Of a stretch of DNA of 64,000 bases, positions 1 to 11,900 are shown piece by piece. The notes under the pieces were generated by a model that ran no database searches, was not told the origin of the DNA, and worked only from the letters and a program-made list of their open reading frames with translations. Within the stretch, counting starts at the first letter, position 1. Each line of letters starts with the position of its first letter. Source of the stretch: Strongylocentrotus droebachiensis. Its lineage: Eukaryota > Echinodermata > Echinoidea > Camarodonta > Strongylocentrotidae. The stretch spans positions 1-64,000 of the forward strand of contig JAVYIG010005388.1 in assembly GCA_035222895.1 (NCBI GenBank), written 5' to 3'. The position numbers and the translations under genes are program-made.

Positions 1-190
1 AAGCCAATTAGTGACCTGCCATTGTAACAATTAGGTATCAAAATAATGCTCATCTGACCGTAATTAAATGCCTAAACTCCTGAACTTCCGGGGCTCTGCC
101 CCCTGGACCCCGTCTAGGGCGCTAAGGCGGACCCTGAATGCTAATCTGACCGTAAATTAAAACCTTAAACCCCTGAGCTTCCAGGGCGGA
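1..190 (-). repeat. GC-rich dispersed repeat family, fragment
   Basis: Minus-strand copy of a family also seen at about 35.83-36.08, 37.66-38.9 and 49.32-49.87 kb. Typical units read GGGTCCAGGGGGCAGAGCCCC, then AAGCTCAGGGGTTTAAGG, an AT-rich stretch and TTACGGTCAGATGAGCAT. It is non-coding. The short open frames over it are composition artefacts. Confidence 0.6.
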
Positions 191-339
191 CAAGGTATCA
201 ACATATGTTCGTCTGACAGCAGGCGCGTAGCCAGGGGGGCGGTGGGGTGGTCCCCCAATAAACGCCGGCCAAAAAAGAGAGGAGTGTAAAGGAAGAGGAC
301 GTAGGAAGAAAAGAGAATAGACAAAGAACATATTTGAAA

Positions 340-1290
340 TTCAGACAAGGATTAAGAGTCGAGAACGGTACAACGAATCGTCTTCTTTCTCTAATGAATT
401 AATGAAACGTCAAAGCTTCCGCGCTACGCGCGGGGGAGGGCAAGGGGAACTTAATTCAGACGAGGATAATTTTCGGGAACGGTACAACGAATCGTCTTCT
501 TTCTATAATAATTTAATGAAACGTCGAAGCTTCCGCCCTTTGCGTGGGAGGGGGGAAACTGAATTTAGACAAGGATTAAAGGTCATAACGGTACGACGAA
601 TCTTCCTCTTTCTCTAATGATTTAATGAAAAGTAAAAGCTTCCGCGCTTTGCGCGGGTGGGGGAAACTAAATTATTTTCGAGAGCGGAACAACGAATCGT
701 CTTCATTCTCTAAAAATTTAATGAAACGTCGAAGCGGGGGGAAAACTGAATTTAGACAAGGATTAAGAGTCGAGAACGGTACAACGAATCGTCTTCTTTC
801 TTTAATGATTTAATGAAACGTAAAGCTTCCGCGCTTCGCGTGGGAGGGGGGAAACTGAATTTAGACAAGGATTAAAAGTCATAACGGTACAACCAATCGT
901 CTTATTTCGCTAATGATTTAATGAAACGTAAAAGCTTTATTCAGACGAGGATTATTTTCGAGAACTGTACAACGAATCTTCTTCTTTCTCTAATGATTTA
1001 ATGAAACGTACAAGCTTCCGCGCTTCGCGCGGGAGGGAGGAGGGGAAACTGAATTCAGATGAGGATTAAGAGTCGAGAATGGTACAACGAATTGTCTTCT
1101 TTCTCTAATGATTTAATGAAACGTAAAAGCTACCGAGCTTGCGCGGGAGAGGGGGATGAATTAAGACGAGGATTAAGAGTAAAAAACTGTACAACGAATC
1201 GTCTTCTTTTTCTAATGATTTAATGAAACGTAAAAACTTCCGCGCTTCGCGCGGGAGGGGAAAAACTATTTTCAGACGAGTAGGCACGTA
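340..1290 (+). repeat. ~108-bp tandem minisatellite, about nine units
   Basis: Units recur at about 369, 480, 591, 686, 778, 888, 967, 1081 and 1188. Each carries GGTACAACGAATCGTCTTC, then TAATGATTTAATGAAACGT, then AAGCTTCCGCGCTTCGCGCG followed by a G-run. The TTCCGCGCTTCGCGCGGGAG part can fold as a short hairpin in each unit. Units are 80-90% alike by eye. The open frames here are repeat-encoded and not genes. Confidence 0.85.
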
Positions 1291-1665
1291 CGGAAGGGGG
1301 TGGGGGAGGGGGTTAGGGGGTTGACCCTCCCCCCTTCGGTTTTTTATGTGTGTATTTTGGAGCAACCCCCCCCCCTTTTCTGTGATTTTTTTTTTGTTTT
1401 AATTTAAAATTTGTTTAAAAAAAATATGCCAATGGCTGACCTAAAATAGGTGACCTCACCCCCCCCCCCCAACGGAACAAAATGTCAAATTGTCAAATTT
1501 CGAGACCCCCCCCCCCAAAAAAAAATAAGTGTCCTCTCCCCCCACCCCCCCCCCCCCCCCGCTTATTTAGCGGCTGGCTGAGTCGTTACGATTTTTTTCG
1601 GACAAAAAAAAAAAAAGTGGGCCCCCCCCCCTAAGAAATCCTGGATCCGCGCCTGCATCTACTTA
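1291..1665. repeat. Poly-C/poly-G tract, end of a hAT-like element
   Basis: A string of C-runs and A-runs that ends in CCTGGATCCGCGCCTG near 1649-1664. This is the same terminus as in the hAT-like elements at 37063-37475 and 61763-62045. A matching left end, CAGGCGCGTAGCCAGG, lies near 226, so the minisatellite may be internal to a single element. No convincing 8-bp duplication was found. Confidence 0.5.
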
Positions 1666-2814
1666 CCATATCACGGTCGAAAATGCCTGTTTTTTCTCCC
1701 GGAATAACGTCTTCCCCGTGCACTGATTGCCACCGTCTTGAGCGATTCAAACGGCTCCAAGAATACACCCTCCCAGCACCAAGCTAGTCAAGACGACGGT
1801 TGAGAAGATGGTCACGGATCGAATAGTCGTCAGACGAACCGAGTCAGATTGGCTCTCCTGAGGGGATACCCGATATACTTCCTAGGGAGAAAATAGAAAA
1901 AGAAAGGGGGAAATATAATCAGTTATACAAATTATTATGAGCGTTAATTGTTCTGTATATAATTATTTTACTGCAAGCAGGGCTTTATCCGAGACCGTCA
2001 CATTATCAATTGGCTACTCCACTTATTATTCGGTTCAACTGTCCCCAATCTGCCGCATCAAAAGGCATTTAAAAAAATGCCCCCGGGTAAACTGAAGAGC
2101 AGCAGAAAATATCAATAACATTTAATTGTTGGGTTGGAAGAAGAAATTGAACTATAAATGCACGAGTGACGATTCAAATGGTATGGAAAATATGAATTAG
2201 AAATCGAATGCAAGCATATGGCTCCCTCACTGTCACTTACTTTGAGTCCCTTTTCCATGCTGGTAGTACACTGCAACTTGATCGCGTACAACGGTTTTAG
2301 TAGATACGAGGATTTGTCGATAAATTAGCGGTATATGAACTTGCGATGTCTTAAGGTTGATACAGAAAGTCAGCCAGTAGGATGTCTCGCTTTGAATGAA
2401 GATTCTGAATTTTGAGAGCACTTTCAGCAGTTTTTATAGAACTTTTTTCAACTCAGAAGTGTTAATTCTTCACGGGGCTTCATGGAAGATCAGATATAAT
2501 ACCAAATAAAAGTTATTCAACAAACTACGTCAATGAAACGTAAGTAGAAATCTGCTTCCTGATTGGTAGGTCTGCATTAAGGGGTATGTCCTTGCTTTTC
2601 GCTAGTCTTTGATTGGTTTGAAGTATTCATGCGCAATAATTTCGAGGTAATCTCTACAAAATAGAGGCGTATTCACAGATCCGGTGTTCAATATTTAGTA
2701 TATGATGTAATTTTCGTCACCACGGTCTCCAATATTCAATATCTATTATTCAGATAAAGTCCGGGTTTTACGTTATTCTTTTAAAAGAGAGATGGTGACC
2801 TAGAAAGTTATTAG
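1666..2814. other. No gene recognised
   Basis: AT-rich sequence with only short random open frames. Nothing recognisable was seen. Confidence 0.5.
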
Positions 2815-3830
2815 ATAACTATGAAAGCACAAAATTCTTAGGCGTCTTGATTGATGAAAAACTTACATGGAAATACCATATAACAGATGTAACAAACAAA
2901 GTATCCAAACATGTTGGTGTCATCCGCAAACTTAGCAATTTCTTCCCTCAACGTATTCTTATTACTTTGTATAATACCTTAGTCTTGCCTTATTTATCTT
3001 ATTGTAATGTAGTGTGGGTAAACACATATCCAACACAATTACAACCATTGTATTTATTACAGAAAAGAGCTCTTCGTAAATGTTCATTTTCTTGGAGACA
3101 AGCCCATACTAAAGAATTATTTGTTAAATTTAATGTTCTCACTGTGTTTCAACTCAACTCTTACTACTGTTCAATATTACTTTTTAAACATAAGCAGAAT
3201 ATGCTCCATAAATCATTATCATCAATGCTCACTTCTAATACAACTGTTCATGACCATAATACAAGAAGCAGAAATAAATATCATCTATGGACTGTTAATA
3301 AAAATTACTCACCATTTTCTTTTAGACATCATGCTCCTGTTATCTGGAATAATCTGCCACTAGAAATAAAATCACTTAACTCAATGAATACCTTTAAAAG
3401 AAAACTCAAATCGTACTTAATCACATGTGTTTGAAATGTTGAATTGTTGATTTTACTGCCTTGTATTGTCCTGTGGTGGGTTTGTGCAGAAATATGTATT
3501 TTTAAAATAAATTGTGTCATATTTTCATAATTGTTTATTCCTTTATTATCTTTTAAATTTTCTATATTATATTGAATGTTCAATGAAACGTATTTTACCT
3601 TCATCAAGGGTGGTCGTCTCGACAAATCCACATGGTTTTTTATGGCCACCCAATTCCAATAATGCTCTATCTTATGTTGTTATCTGATGTATCACTTTAT
3701 AGTTTTATCATTTTACCTTATTTTGTATTCTTGATCGATTTATACTCTTATTCTGTCATGATTGTATTCTGTTTTGTATATTTTATTGGAATTGAATAAA
3801 CTGTACTTGAGCTTGAACAGTTGAGAAGCC
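2815..3830 (+). mobile_element. 5'-truncated non-LTR retrotransposon (CR1/L2-like), RT C-terminus and 3' UTR
   Basis: The frame at about 2820-3434 encodes the part of a LINE reverse transcriptase that follows the YADD block. It starts with KFLGVLID-like residues, continues with LYNTLVLPYLSYCNVVW and ends in the usual VIWNNLPLEIKS...FKRKLKSYL signature. The layout matches the C-terminus of the larger LINE at 54.6-57.4 kb but the sequence differs, so it is another family. The 3' UTR runs to about 3830 (AATTGAATAAACTGTACTTG). It lacks the 5' part, endonuclease and RT catalytic core, so it is dead. Confidence 0.8.
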
Positions 3831-4350
3831 CTCATAATAATTCATAATCATTTATATAATTCATAATATTTCCAGGCATATCATTGAATTGAATTTACAA
3901 GTAATATCCATTCATCGAAATTATATCCTTGTGTGACACAACAAGGTAGATAATAAAAATAAACCATAACCTAAAAGAAATCCGTCAGAAGTCGAACAAG
4001 ACCAACAACGTAATCATACTTTTAATGGCATTATATTTACGGATGTGGATACTATTTATCCATTTGCCACTATTCATCGTGCGCAAACACCGTGGAGAAT
4101 TACAAATAAAAGGATTATAACCAGACGCTTGTGGTAAACCAAACTATAATAATGCTTGAAATGGTTCATTGAATTTGTGTCGACATTATGATTAATCAAA
4201 AATTGTTGCTCTCTAACAATTCATGATTCCCAAGGACGAACGAGACGATTTTACCCTGACAGAACATCCTGCGTTCACTGTCAGCAACTGCTACTGCTTC
4301 CAACACCATGCACCATCCCAACGCACCGATATCCCAACACTACCACCACA
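3831..4350. other. No gene recognised
   Basis: AT-rich intergenic sequence leading into the ACC microsatellite. The open frames at its end are low-complexity Thr/His runs. Confidence 0.5.
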
Positions 4351-4352
4351 AC

Positions 4353-4517
4353 CATGCACCACCACCACCACCACCACCACCACCACCACCACCACCACCA
4401 CCACTCCCACCACCACCACCACTATCACCATCATCACCATAACCACCACCACCACCACTATCCCAATCACCACCATAACCACCACCACCTCCACCACCAC
4501 CACACTACTACTACATG

Positions 4518-4558
<41 letters not shown>

Positions 4559-4559
4559 G

Positions 4560-4598
<39 letters not shown>

Positions 4599-4683
4599 GA
4601 CGACGACTCATATTACTTCTACTCTTACTACAACTTCTACTACTTCTACTACTAATACTTCTACTACTATACTACTACTACTA
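4353..4683. repeat. (ACC)n then (ACT)n microsatellite
   Basis: Nearly pure ACC from 4353 to about 4505, then ACT to about 4605, then imperfect ACT/TTCT units. The irregular block at about 4627-4683 (AACTTCTACTACTTCTACTA and on) is repeated almost exactly at about 6151-6210, on the far side of the element at 5046-6118. The long poly-His, poly-Thr and poly-Ser frames are not genes. Confidence 0.9.
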
Positions 4684-4925
4684 CTAACTCTTGGGGACCG
4701 TGCTTTTGCTATTGCTGCCCCCAAACTATGGAATAGCTTGCCAATAGAAATACGAAGCACTCCATCTCTCAATGTTTTTAAATCCAAATTAAAAACGTAT
4801 TTGTTCAACTGAGAGATCTTATTTTGTATAGAATTTAGTAAAAAGGAGCTCTGAACCAGCGCAGCTGAATATATTTTGTATAAAAGCTGCGCTATATAAA
4901 TATATTATTATTATTATTATTATTA
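4684..4925 (+). mobile_element. LINE 3' end with hairpin and (ATT)n tail
   Basis: 4684-4812 encodes the last ~40 residues of a non-LTR RT ORF, including APKLWNSLPIEIRS and FKSKLKTYLFN, then a stop. About 45 bases downstream a stem, GCGCAGCT ... AGCTGCGC, is followed by TATATAAATAT and (ATT)n. A stem plus TATAAA plus (ATT)n end is also present on the LINE and SINEs at 27.5, 16.6 and 40.5 kb. Confidence 0.75.
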
Positions 4926-5010
4926 TTACTACATTACTACTACTACTACAACTACTACTACTATACTACTACTACAACAACTACTACTACTACTACTACC
5001 ACTACTACCA

Positions 5011-5041
<31 letters not shown>
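4926..5041. repeat. (ACT)n microsatellite
   Basis: Imperfect ACT/ACC triplets that continue directly from the (ATT)n LINE tail, which could have seeded the ACT run by T-to-C changes. Confidence 0.85.
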
Positions 5042-5043
<2 letters not shown>

Positions 5044-5045
5044 TA

Positions 5046-6118
5046 GGATTTCCCGGCCAAATTCGCGAGTTTGTCATTCAAATTCATTTGTCTTGCGTTC
5101 ACATTCGACGGTTTTAGTGCTGTCGTGTATAATCTCGGGTTCATATTCCTTTTTCTAGATTTCAAATCTATGAAGTTTTCGTTAGAATCTATGTATGTTT
5201 CATTCAAATTAATGAACAAAGTGCTACTTTCGCTATTTGGTCATTCGATTTAGCGCAACACGATTTTCTGACATCGCGACGGTGTACTTCTAGCATTCTA
5301 ATTCATTTGTAGCATTCAAATTAGCACTTTGTGCACTCAAATTAATGGTCAATATACATTTCTCGTTTATTAAACACTTTTTAAAGCTCATTCTTTTTCT
5401 TTCAAGATCGTTTTTTCATGTGTATTTCATCCTATTTTATTTTCTTGCATTTATACTCTTTATATACTTTTATATTTATAAGATATTCATCAGCCTTTAA
5501 GTTTGATTGTTAAAAATATTTGTGTAAATTTTCATGTAAGGAAGTTGTTTGTCTTGTGTTTCATCATAAATTTATCACAATTTCAGTATGGAGGAAGGGT
5601 ACAATATTGTGACTGGGGTAGGTGTTTTTGTATCCCCACTTTTCCGGGGTATATGAACATGTCCGTTCAGAGCTGCCATATCCCTTGATTTCGCCCCTTC
5701 TTTACCTAATGTCTGACTACAAACATATGCTTTGTCCTCAACATTAATAAATTGAATAACAGAAAAGACCCTAATGGCAAATCATGCATTTAATTGCATT
5801 TTTTTAAAGCTGTAAACGTGTGTTGCATTTCTTCCCCCTAACATTCCTAACTTGAATAAACATAATTCGAATACGAATGACAGGTGTTAATTTGAATGAT
5901 AAAAATGACGCCTCGACAAGTGACGTTTAATTTGAATGCTAGTTGAGCAGTTTCTAAATTGAATGACAGATCTATGAAATGCTTCGACCAAAATCCTAAA
6001 TTAAATACAAAATTGGGAAAATTGAATGATAATTGGCATGGCAAAGCTGATCTGCGCTAATTTAAATGCAAAGTAAATGAATTCGAATGACAAACTCGCG
6101 AATTTGGCCGGGAAATCC
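5046..6118. mobile_element. 1.07-kb non-autonomous inverted-repeat element in an ACT microsatellite
   Basis: Both ends read GGATTTCCCGGCCAAATTCG(CGAGTTTGTCATTC) in opposite orientation (left from 5046, right ending 6118). They are flanked by TATA on both sides, so the target duplication is TA or TATA, and (ACT)n lies outside. The left half carries ATTCAAATT-type motifs and the right half the complement AATTTGAAT, several copies each. No transposase-like frame is present, so it depends on a helper. Superfamily not assigned. Confidence 0.8.
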
Positions 6119-6120
6119 TA

Positions 6121-6156
<36 letters not shown>

Positions 6157-6260
6157 AACTTCTACTACTTCTACTACTAATACTTCTACTACTATACTAC
6201 TACTACTACTACTACATTACTACTACTACTACATCACTACTACTACTAAAACTACTAGAA
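6119..6260. repeat. (ACT)n microsatellite, right flank
   Basis: Continues the microsatellite in which the preceding element sits. It contains the irregular TTCTACTACTTCT block shared with 4627-4683. Confidence 0.85.
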
Positions 6261-6690
6261 CTGTTAGTGGTACAATTACTGTTTTCACTGATAAAAATGA
6301 CCAGAATTTAGCTCTTTGTTGAAGTAAAAACAAATCATAGTTTAATACAAAGATCATATCATAGCAATTTAATACCAATGTAATTTGTAAAGGCGGGTCC
6401 AGCGGCAACAAATATAATTATCACTGATATCACTGTGGATTTGCCTCAATATGTTCTATAACAAAAATCTTAGCAACTCATTTCAACAAGTATACTTTAG
6501 CGACAACACATCAATCAAGCCATAATCAGTATGCCTACATACAAAACACATTGTCAAGTTTTGTTTACACCATAAGGATGAACACGTTTCAATGAAAAAA
6601 GAAAATTAATCATTCAACCAGACAATGAATGGAGTTGATTCCATGTTTTTTTTTAGGGCTACAGCTATAAAGGGTTTTCGATATTGAGAG
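6261..6690. other. No gene recognised
   Basis: AT-rich sequence. Nothing recognisable was seen. Confidence 0.45.
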
Positions 6691-6693
6691 GAG

Positions 6694-6742
<49 letters not shown>

Positions 6743-6800
6743 GGGAGGGGGAGGGGGAGTGGGGAGGGGGAGGGGGAGGGAGGTAGATTATTTTTTTTTT
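6691..6800. repeat. (GA)n, poly-G and poly-T simple repeats
   Basis: A GA run of about 35 bases, a G run of about 15, GGGGGA units, then a T run. Pure simple sequence. Confidence 0.9.
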
Positions 6801-6970
6801 TTACAGAGATATACTTTAAATTTTTTATTTTGTTATTACAGAGACCTATTGTTTGACTGATCACAATTACATGCATTTTACTCTTATAATTTTCAACAAT
6901 TCAGTGACTTTTGATATCCTTGATATTTGATGTCCTAATATTGGAAATCAGTTTGATGAACAATCGTATA

Positions 6971-7231
6971 TGGACAATTACCCCCTGGGCAACCAACCCC
7001 CCCCCCCGGAAAATTACCCCCAGAAAATGATCCCCCGGTAAATTCCCCCCCTAGGACAAGTACCCCCCCTGAAAATCACCCATCTCTTCGTTAAAGGGGA
7101 AGTCCAGCCTGATAATAAGTTGGTTTTAATAAAAGCAATTTTTTTTTTCGGGGGGTAATTTTTTTGGGTAATTTTCCAGGGGGATATTGTCCTGGGGGTG
7201 GCGGGGTGATTGCCCAGGGGTTAATTGTCCT
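6971..7231. mobile_element. Fold-back element, ~260 bp
   Basis: The left arm GGACAATTACCCCCTGGGCA and the right arm complement TTGCCCAGGGG...AATTGTCC are imperfect inverted repeats rich in C5/G5 runs. The loop holds TTAAAGGGGAAGTCCAGCC at about 7094, which resembles the start of a TTAA-flanked element. Confidence 0.6.
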
Positions 7232-7849
7232 AGAACCATGAACAAGAGGAATTATAATAATTAAAACAAAATGTATGAGAGAATTTCATCATATAACACG
7301 CTTATCATTTGCCCTCATAATTCAGTATCCCTTTTACCTCGTCAATAATAATGTTTTTTTAAAAACAATCATGTAGATAATGATATAAAGAAAGTTCAAT
7401 TTCATATAACAAGCCATAACCAAACGTAAATCAATATTTTGCACAATTATTATTTTGACAACAACATAGTGTATCCAAAGGCATATCCAGAATTATTCAG
7501 CATAAAAATGTCATGCTTTTATGGAAAAGTACACAATTCTTCAGCACCATTCCGCTAACCTGCTCGCGCGTTGGACAAATGTTATTGTTAGGACTAGTTG
7601 TTTGACAACGGTTCTTGCTTACAAAATACGAAATACTAACAAGTATAAGAAAATCTGCATCCCATTTAAAGCTTTCCAATTTATTGTTTTTATGTAAAAA
7701 TGTTCACGACGCAAATATACTTATTCATGCTCCTTATTTTAATGTATCGTGAATACAAAATACGTGAAAACGGATGAAATAAAATCTATTACGTATTTTA
7801 TAAGAGTTATTATTTACATAAAACATTAATCACGTGCAAGATCAGCTGA
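7232..7849. other. Upstream region of the transporter gene
   Basis: AT-rich. No coding sequence recognised. It may hold the promoter of the transporter, but no TATA box or initiator could be placed with confidence. Confidence 0.35.
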
Positions 7850-7935
7850 GCTGATCGGTGCAATTACACACAACATTAACACTGCACGGGACACGGTGAT
7901 TGAGCAAGCTTGCCTGGCCTCAAACCACCACTGAT
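7850..7935 (+). other. Possible non-coding first exon of the transporter gene
   Basis: A less AT-rich stretch ends in CTGAT followed by GTAAGTT, a good donor. A clear acceptor, TTATATTCCAG, lies at 8642 only 28 bases before the transporter ATG, so a 5'-UTR intron of about 0.7 kb is likely. Its upstream exon may be this one. The transcription start is not visible. Confidence 0.35.
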
Positions 7936-8670
7936 GTAAGTTGTAAATTAAATGTGAGTTGAAGGCTTGAAGCTTTGATTTTTCTAGTTGATGTTAATGT
8001 TATATAAAACATAATAAAAATCGTGTCAGTTAGAACTGTAGCAGTCGTATGGGAAACTTTGTCTCCTCCTGCGGCTGAATGCGACTCCTGTAACTTAGTC
8101 AGTGTAACGTTGACCGGAGCGCCTCGAACTCGCGGCCCGACGGTCCTGGCGTTAAAACTATCGTCTGTACGCTTCCTTGCTTCGAAGTAGCGTAGGTATG
8201 AGAAGGGCGTGTCCGAGAGCGTTTTAAAAGAGTTATCTACTCGTTGAAATAGCAGTAGGAAATTGATTTGATTACTGAATTAATGAATGGTGAGGTTTGT
8301 GCTGGTCTTGATTAAGGCCCATGCATGGTTTCTTCAGAAGTTCAGCATGTTAATTCAGAGTGATCAGACTAGATAGATAGATTCTAGACTATACTCTATA
8401 GTTTGAATCTATCTGAAGATGATGATTTTTACTATACTAGAACTAGTAGAAGTCTAGATATTTCATTATTTGATCTACTATTGATTAATCTGCAAAGCCG
8501 AAGCGAAGGAAGCTTCGCACTTACAAATTAACAAGCTTGTTTGAAATTAGTCAGGTCGGACTCGCAGGTTTCATCGAAAATGATTAGACCCTATGATAAT
8601 ATACAAATAAATTATTTTGTGTTTTATTCTATTATATTCCAGATAAGCTGAAACATCAAGTTTCATCAGA

Positions 8671-8903
8671 ATGGCAACGCCTACTGAATTCCGCTGGAAT
8701 CGTACAGGTGCCTACGCCCTCTATGTCCTCCTGCTGTTGTTGATCACCTACCTGTTGAACCAGCTTGACCGCTATGCTCTGGCCATCTGTACGCAGCCCA
8801 TGGCCCAAGAGATTGGCTATGGTGATTATGGATGCCTGGAACTGAAGAATGTCTCCAAGGCAGAGATAGGCAAGGGTTGTCCAAAGAATGCTACAGAAGT
8901 ACA
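8671..8903 (+). CDS. Transporter exon 1 (coding)
   Basis: Encodes the N-terminus, TM1 and the first half of the cysteine-rich loop. It ends in CA before GTAAGT (phase 2). The 5' UTR begins at 8643, after the acceptor. Confidence 0.9.
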
Positions 8904-11900
8904 GTAAGTTGAGAGTGAAGATGATTGCAATTTTGATTTTAATCAGACATTGCATGAAAGAAATATATGCTAACACTTATATAGTGCATACATGTATATA
9001 GAATTTGTATATTCTATGTAATTTTATTTTGTTGCACCAAGCATTTAGAAAAGCTTTGTGAAAAAGATATTAAAATGTAGGAAATAGAAAATGCAATTAA
9101 GAATTCATAGTCATGGCAAAAGAGTCTGATATTATAAATGTTGTCTTTTTTGTATGGATAAATTATGAAATATCTTTACTTGATTTAATGCAGTGTGCCT
9201 CAATTCAAGTAAAGACTTTCTGTGGTGAAATACAGTATGATAACAACCGAAGGTTAGTTGTGCATGTATACCATAAAGATGCATTGAGATTTTTTTAATA
9301 CATTTCTCTTGATGTACATGCATGACTGTCATTGTACTTTTTACATTTTAATTTTTTGATTGACAGGTGTGACACATACCTTGGGCCTAACAAGACGGAA
9401 GTCTGTTATTACGACAGGACCGGAGGAGGCTTTCAGTACCAGATCTTAGCTGGACCGATCTTCATAGTCATTTACACATTCGCAGGTTGGTAGATCTAAT
9501 GAGCACCACTCCTCTGCGTCATTATGAACCAACAAATCCGTCATATATATTTATAACTGTATGGATTCCTTGGTTTCTAATGTCAATGACAAACTTATAC
9601 AATGTCCTACAATGATCTACACACTGTAGACTGTCTTCCATCTCAATTTTTTCTCCCCGCTGTATTTAAAAAAAAAGGAAAAACTAGATGGAATTTTGAC
9701 TGCGCGCAGTCAAAAATGATGCCTCCGCCATAGAGCAATTTTACGAACCAAAACGGAAGCAATTTTTAAAATTCAAGTTTGATTGTAATCCATCTGTCGG
9801 TTTTAATGATAATGCATTCACAAGCTATTTATAGTCGTACATAATGAGCCCCATGACCTTTGACCTGATGACCCTAAAATCTAATCAGTTAATTGGATCT
9901 GCAAGATACATATATACATGTCTTGAGTTTGATAGTAATCTGTCTATTGGTTCTCATGATAATGCGATCACAAGCTATTTGTGCATACATAATGAGCCCT
10001 GTGACCTTTGACCTTCGACCTCGTGACCCCAAAATCTAATCAGTTCATTGGCTCTGTTAGATACATACATGACCCAAGTTTGGCAGGAATCCATCGAACG
10101 GTTCTTGAGATAACGCGATCACAAGCTATTTTTGTATACGTAATGAGCCCTATGACCTTTGACCTTTGACCTTTGACCTCGTGACCCCAACATTTAATCA
10201 GTTCATTGGCTCTGTTAGATACATACATGATCCAAGTTTGGAGGGAATCCATCTATAGGTTCTTGAGATAACGCGATCACGAGAACGGGACGTACGTACG
10301 GACGGACGGACAACCAGAAAACATAATGCCTCCGGCTACTTTGTAGCGGAGGCATAAAAAATCACTACCAGATCTTAGCTGGACCGATCTTCATAGTCAT
10401 TTACACATTCGCAGGATGGTAGATCTAATGAGCACCACTCCTCTGCGTCATTATGAACCAACGAATCCCTCATATATATATATATTTATAAAACTATATG
10501 GATTTGATGGTTTCTAATGTCAATGACAAACTTATACAATGTCCTACAATCATCTACACACTGTAGACTGTCTTCCATCTTAATTTTTTCTCCCCGCTGT
10601 ATTTAAAAAAAAAGGAAAAAAAATTCACTACCAGATCCTAGCTGGACCGATCTTCATAGTCATTTACACATTCGCAGGTTGGTAGAACTAATAGCTCCAT
10701 GGTATGACTCATCTGTGTTAGTATGAACCAACGAATCCTACAATTATTACTGTATGGATTCGTTAGTTTATAATGTCAATGACAAGCTTATACAATGTCC
10801 TACAATGATCTACACACTGTAGACTGTCTTCCATCTTAATTTTTCTCCCCGCTGTATTTAAGAAAAAGGAAAAAATCAGTCTCAGATCCTAGCTTGACCT
10901 ATTTTCGTAGTCATTTACACATTTGCAGGGTGGTAGAACTACATGTAATAGGTCTGTGGTATAATATAATAGATCTGTGGTATATGGTAATAGGTCTGTG
11001 GTATAATATGATAATAATATGTGCTGCACCTAGAAACAAACATTACCGTATTTGCCGGCGATAAGGCCGCACCGCCGCATAGGCTGCACCCCCAACTTTG
11101 ACATTTCAAAGAGGGGAAAAAAAAACAAAAAAAAAACGGACAAAACAAAATAATCATAATTTTCTCGAAAAAACTATTTTTTTTTTACAAACTGATACCA
11201 AATTCATCCATATTCTTCTAATTTACCGGAAGTTTAGCTAAAAAAGTGATCGCAGGCCGATTTGGTGTAAATGGCGACTTCGGATGGATGTTCGCGGCAG
11301 CTCCGTTAGACTGTCCCTTCTTTTACCTTTGCAATGCATTGGCACGAATTTAGATCAAGATCTATCGGCAAATGTTGTTCGTCTTCATGTCAACAATGCA
11401 AGATAAAATTGTCGGTTAGATAATTGGAAATGTCCTGTACCATAGTGGTATTGTTATTTTACCGTTTCTAGTCCCATACGTGCAAATTTTTTTTTTTTTT
11501 TTTTTTTTTTACTCTTTCGTCCTAAAGGCCGCACCCGACTTTTTTATATTTTCTCTTCCAAAAATACTGCGGCCTTTACGCCGGCAAATACGGTAGGCGC
11601 ATTATAAATGTGAGCTATTATTATTATTTATTATTTATACATTGTCCTCCGAATCTGCTCACTGTTGACTGTCTTTCATATTAAATGCTTTTTTCCCCCT
11701 CTGTCTCTAAAATTTTGTTGTTCTGAGTCTGAAATGATATCCATGCAAAGTTATTTCTTCTAGAGGAGGAAATGGGAAAGGAAAAGGGTAGTCTTTCCTC
11801 TCTACAAGGACAAAAGTAGAATCCTTTTATTTTACTGTCATCATGACACTGTATTGTACTACAGTCAAACCTGCTTTAGTGACCACAATTTTGTTTCCCT

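Noticed and set aside
340-1290. Possible CRISPR array
   Set aside because: Units repeat over their whole length, without unique spacers, and the context is an animal genome.
402-1365. Open frames rich in KRRSFR repeats
   Set aside because: They follow the minisatellite units. No family resemblance, and frames break between units.
4223-4812. Long open frames of poly-Thr, poly-His, poly-Ser and poly-Leu
   Set aside because: They are readings of ACC/ACT microsatellites in several frames on both strands. Only the last ~40 codons (4684-4812) carry real protein signal, from a LINE.
10367-10935. Extra functional exons of the transporter (copies of the exon 2 end)
   Set aside because: The copies lack the front of exon 2 and an acceptor in the right phase. 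The main gene model is complete without them.
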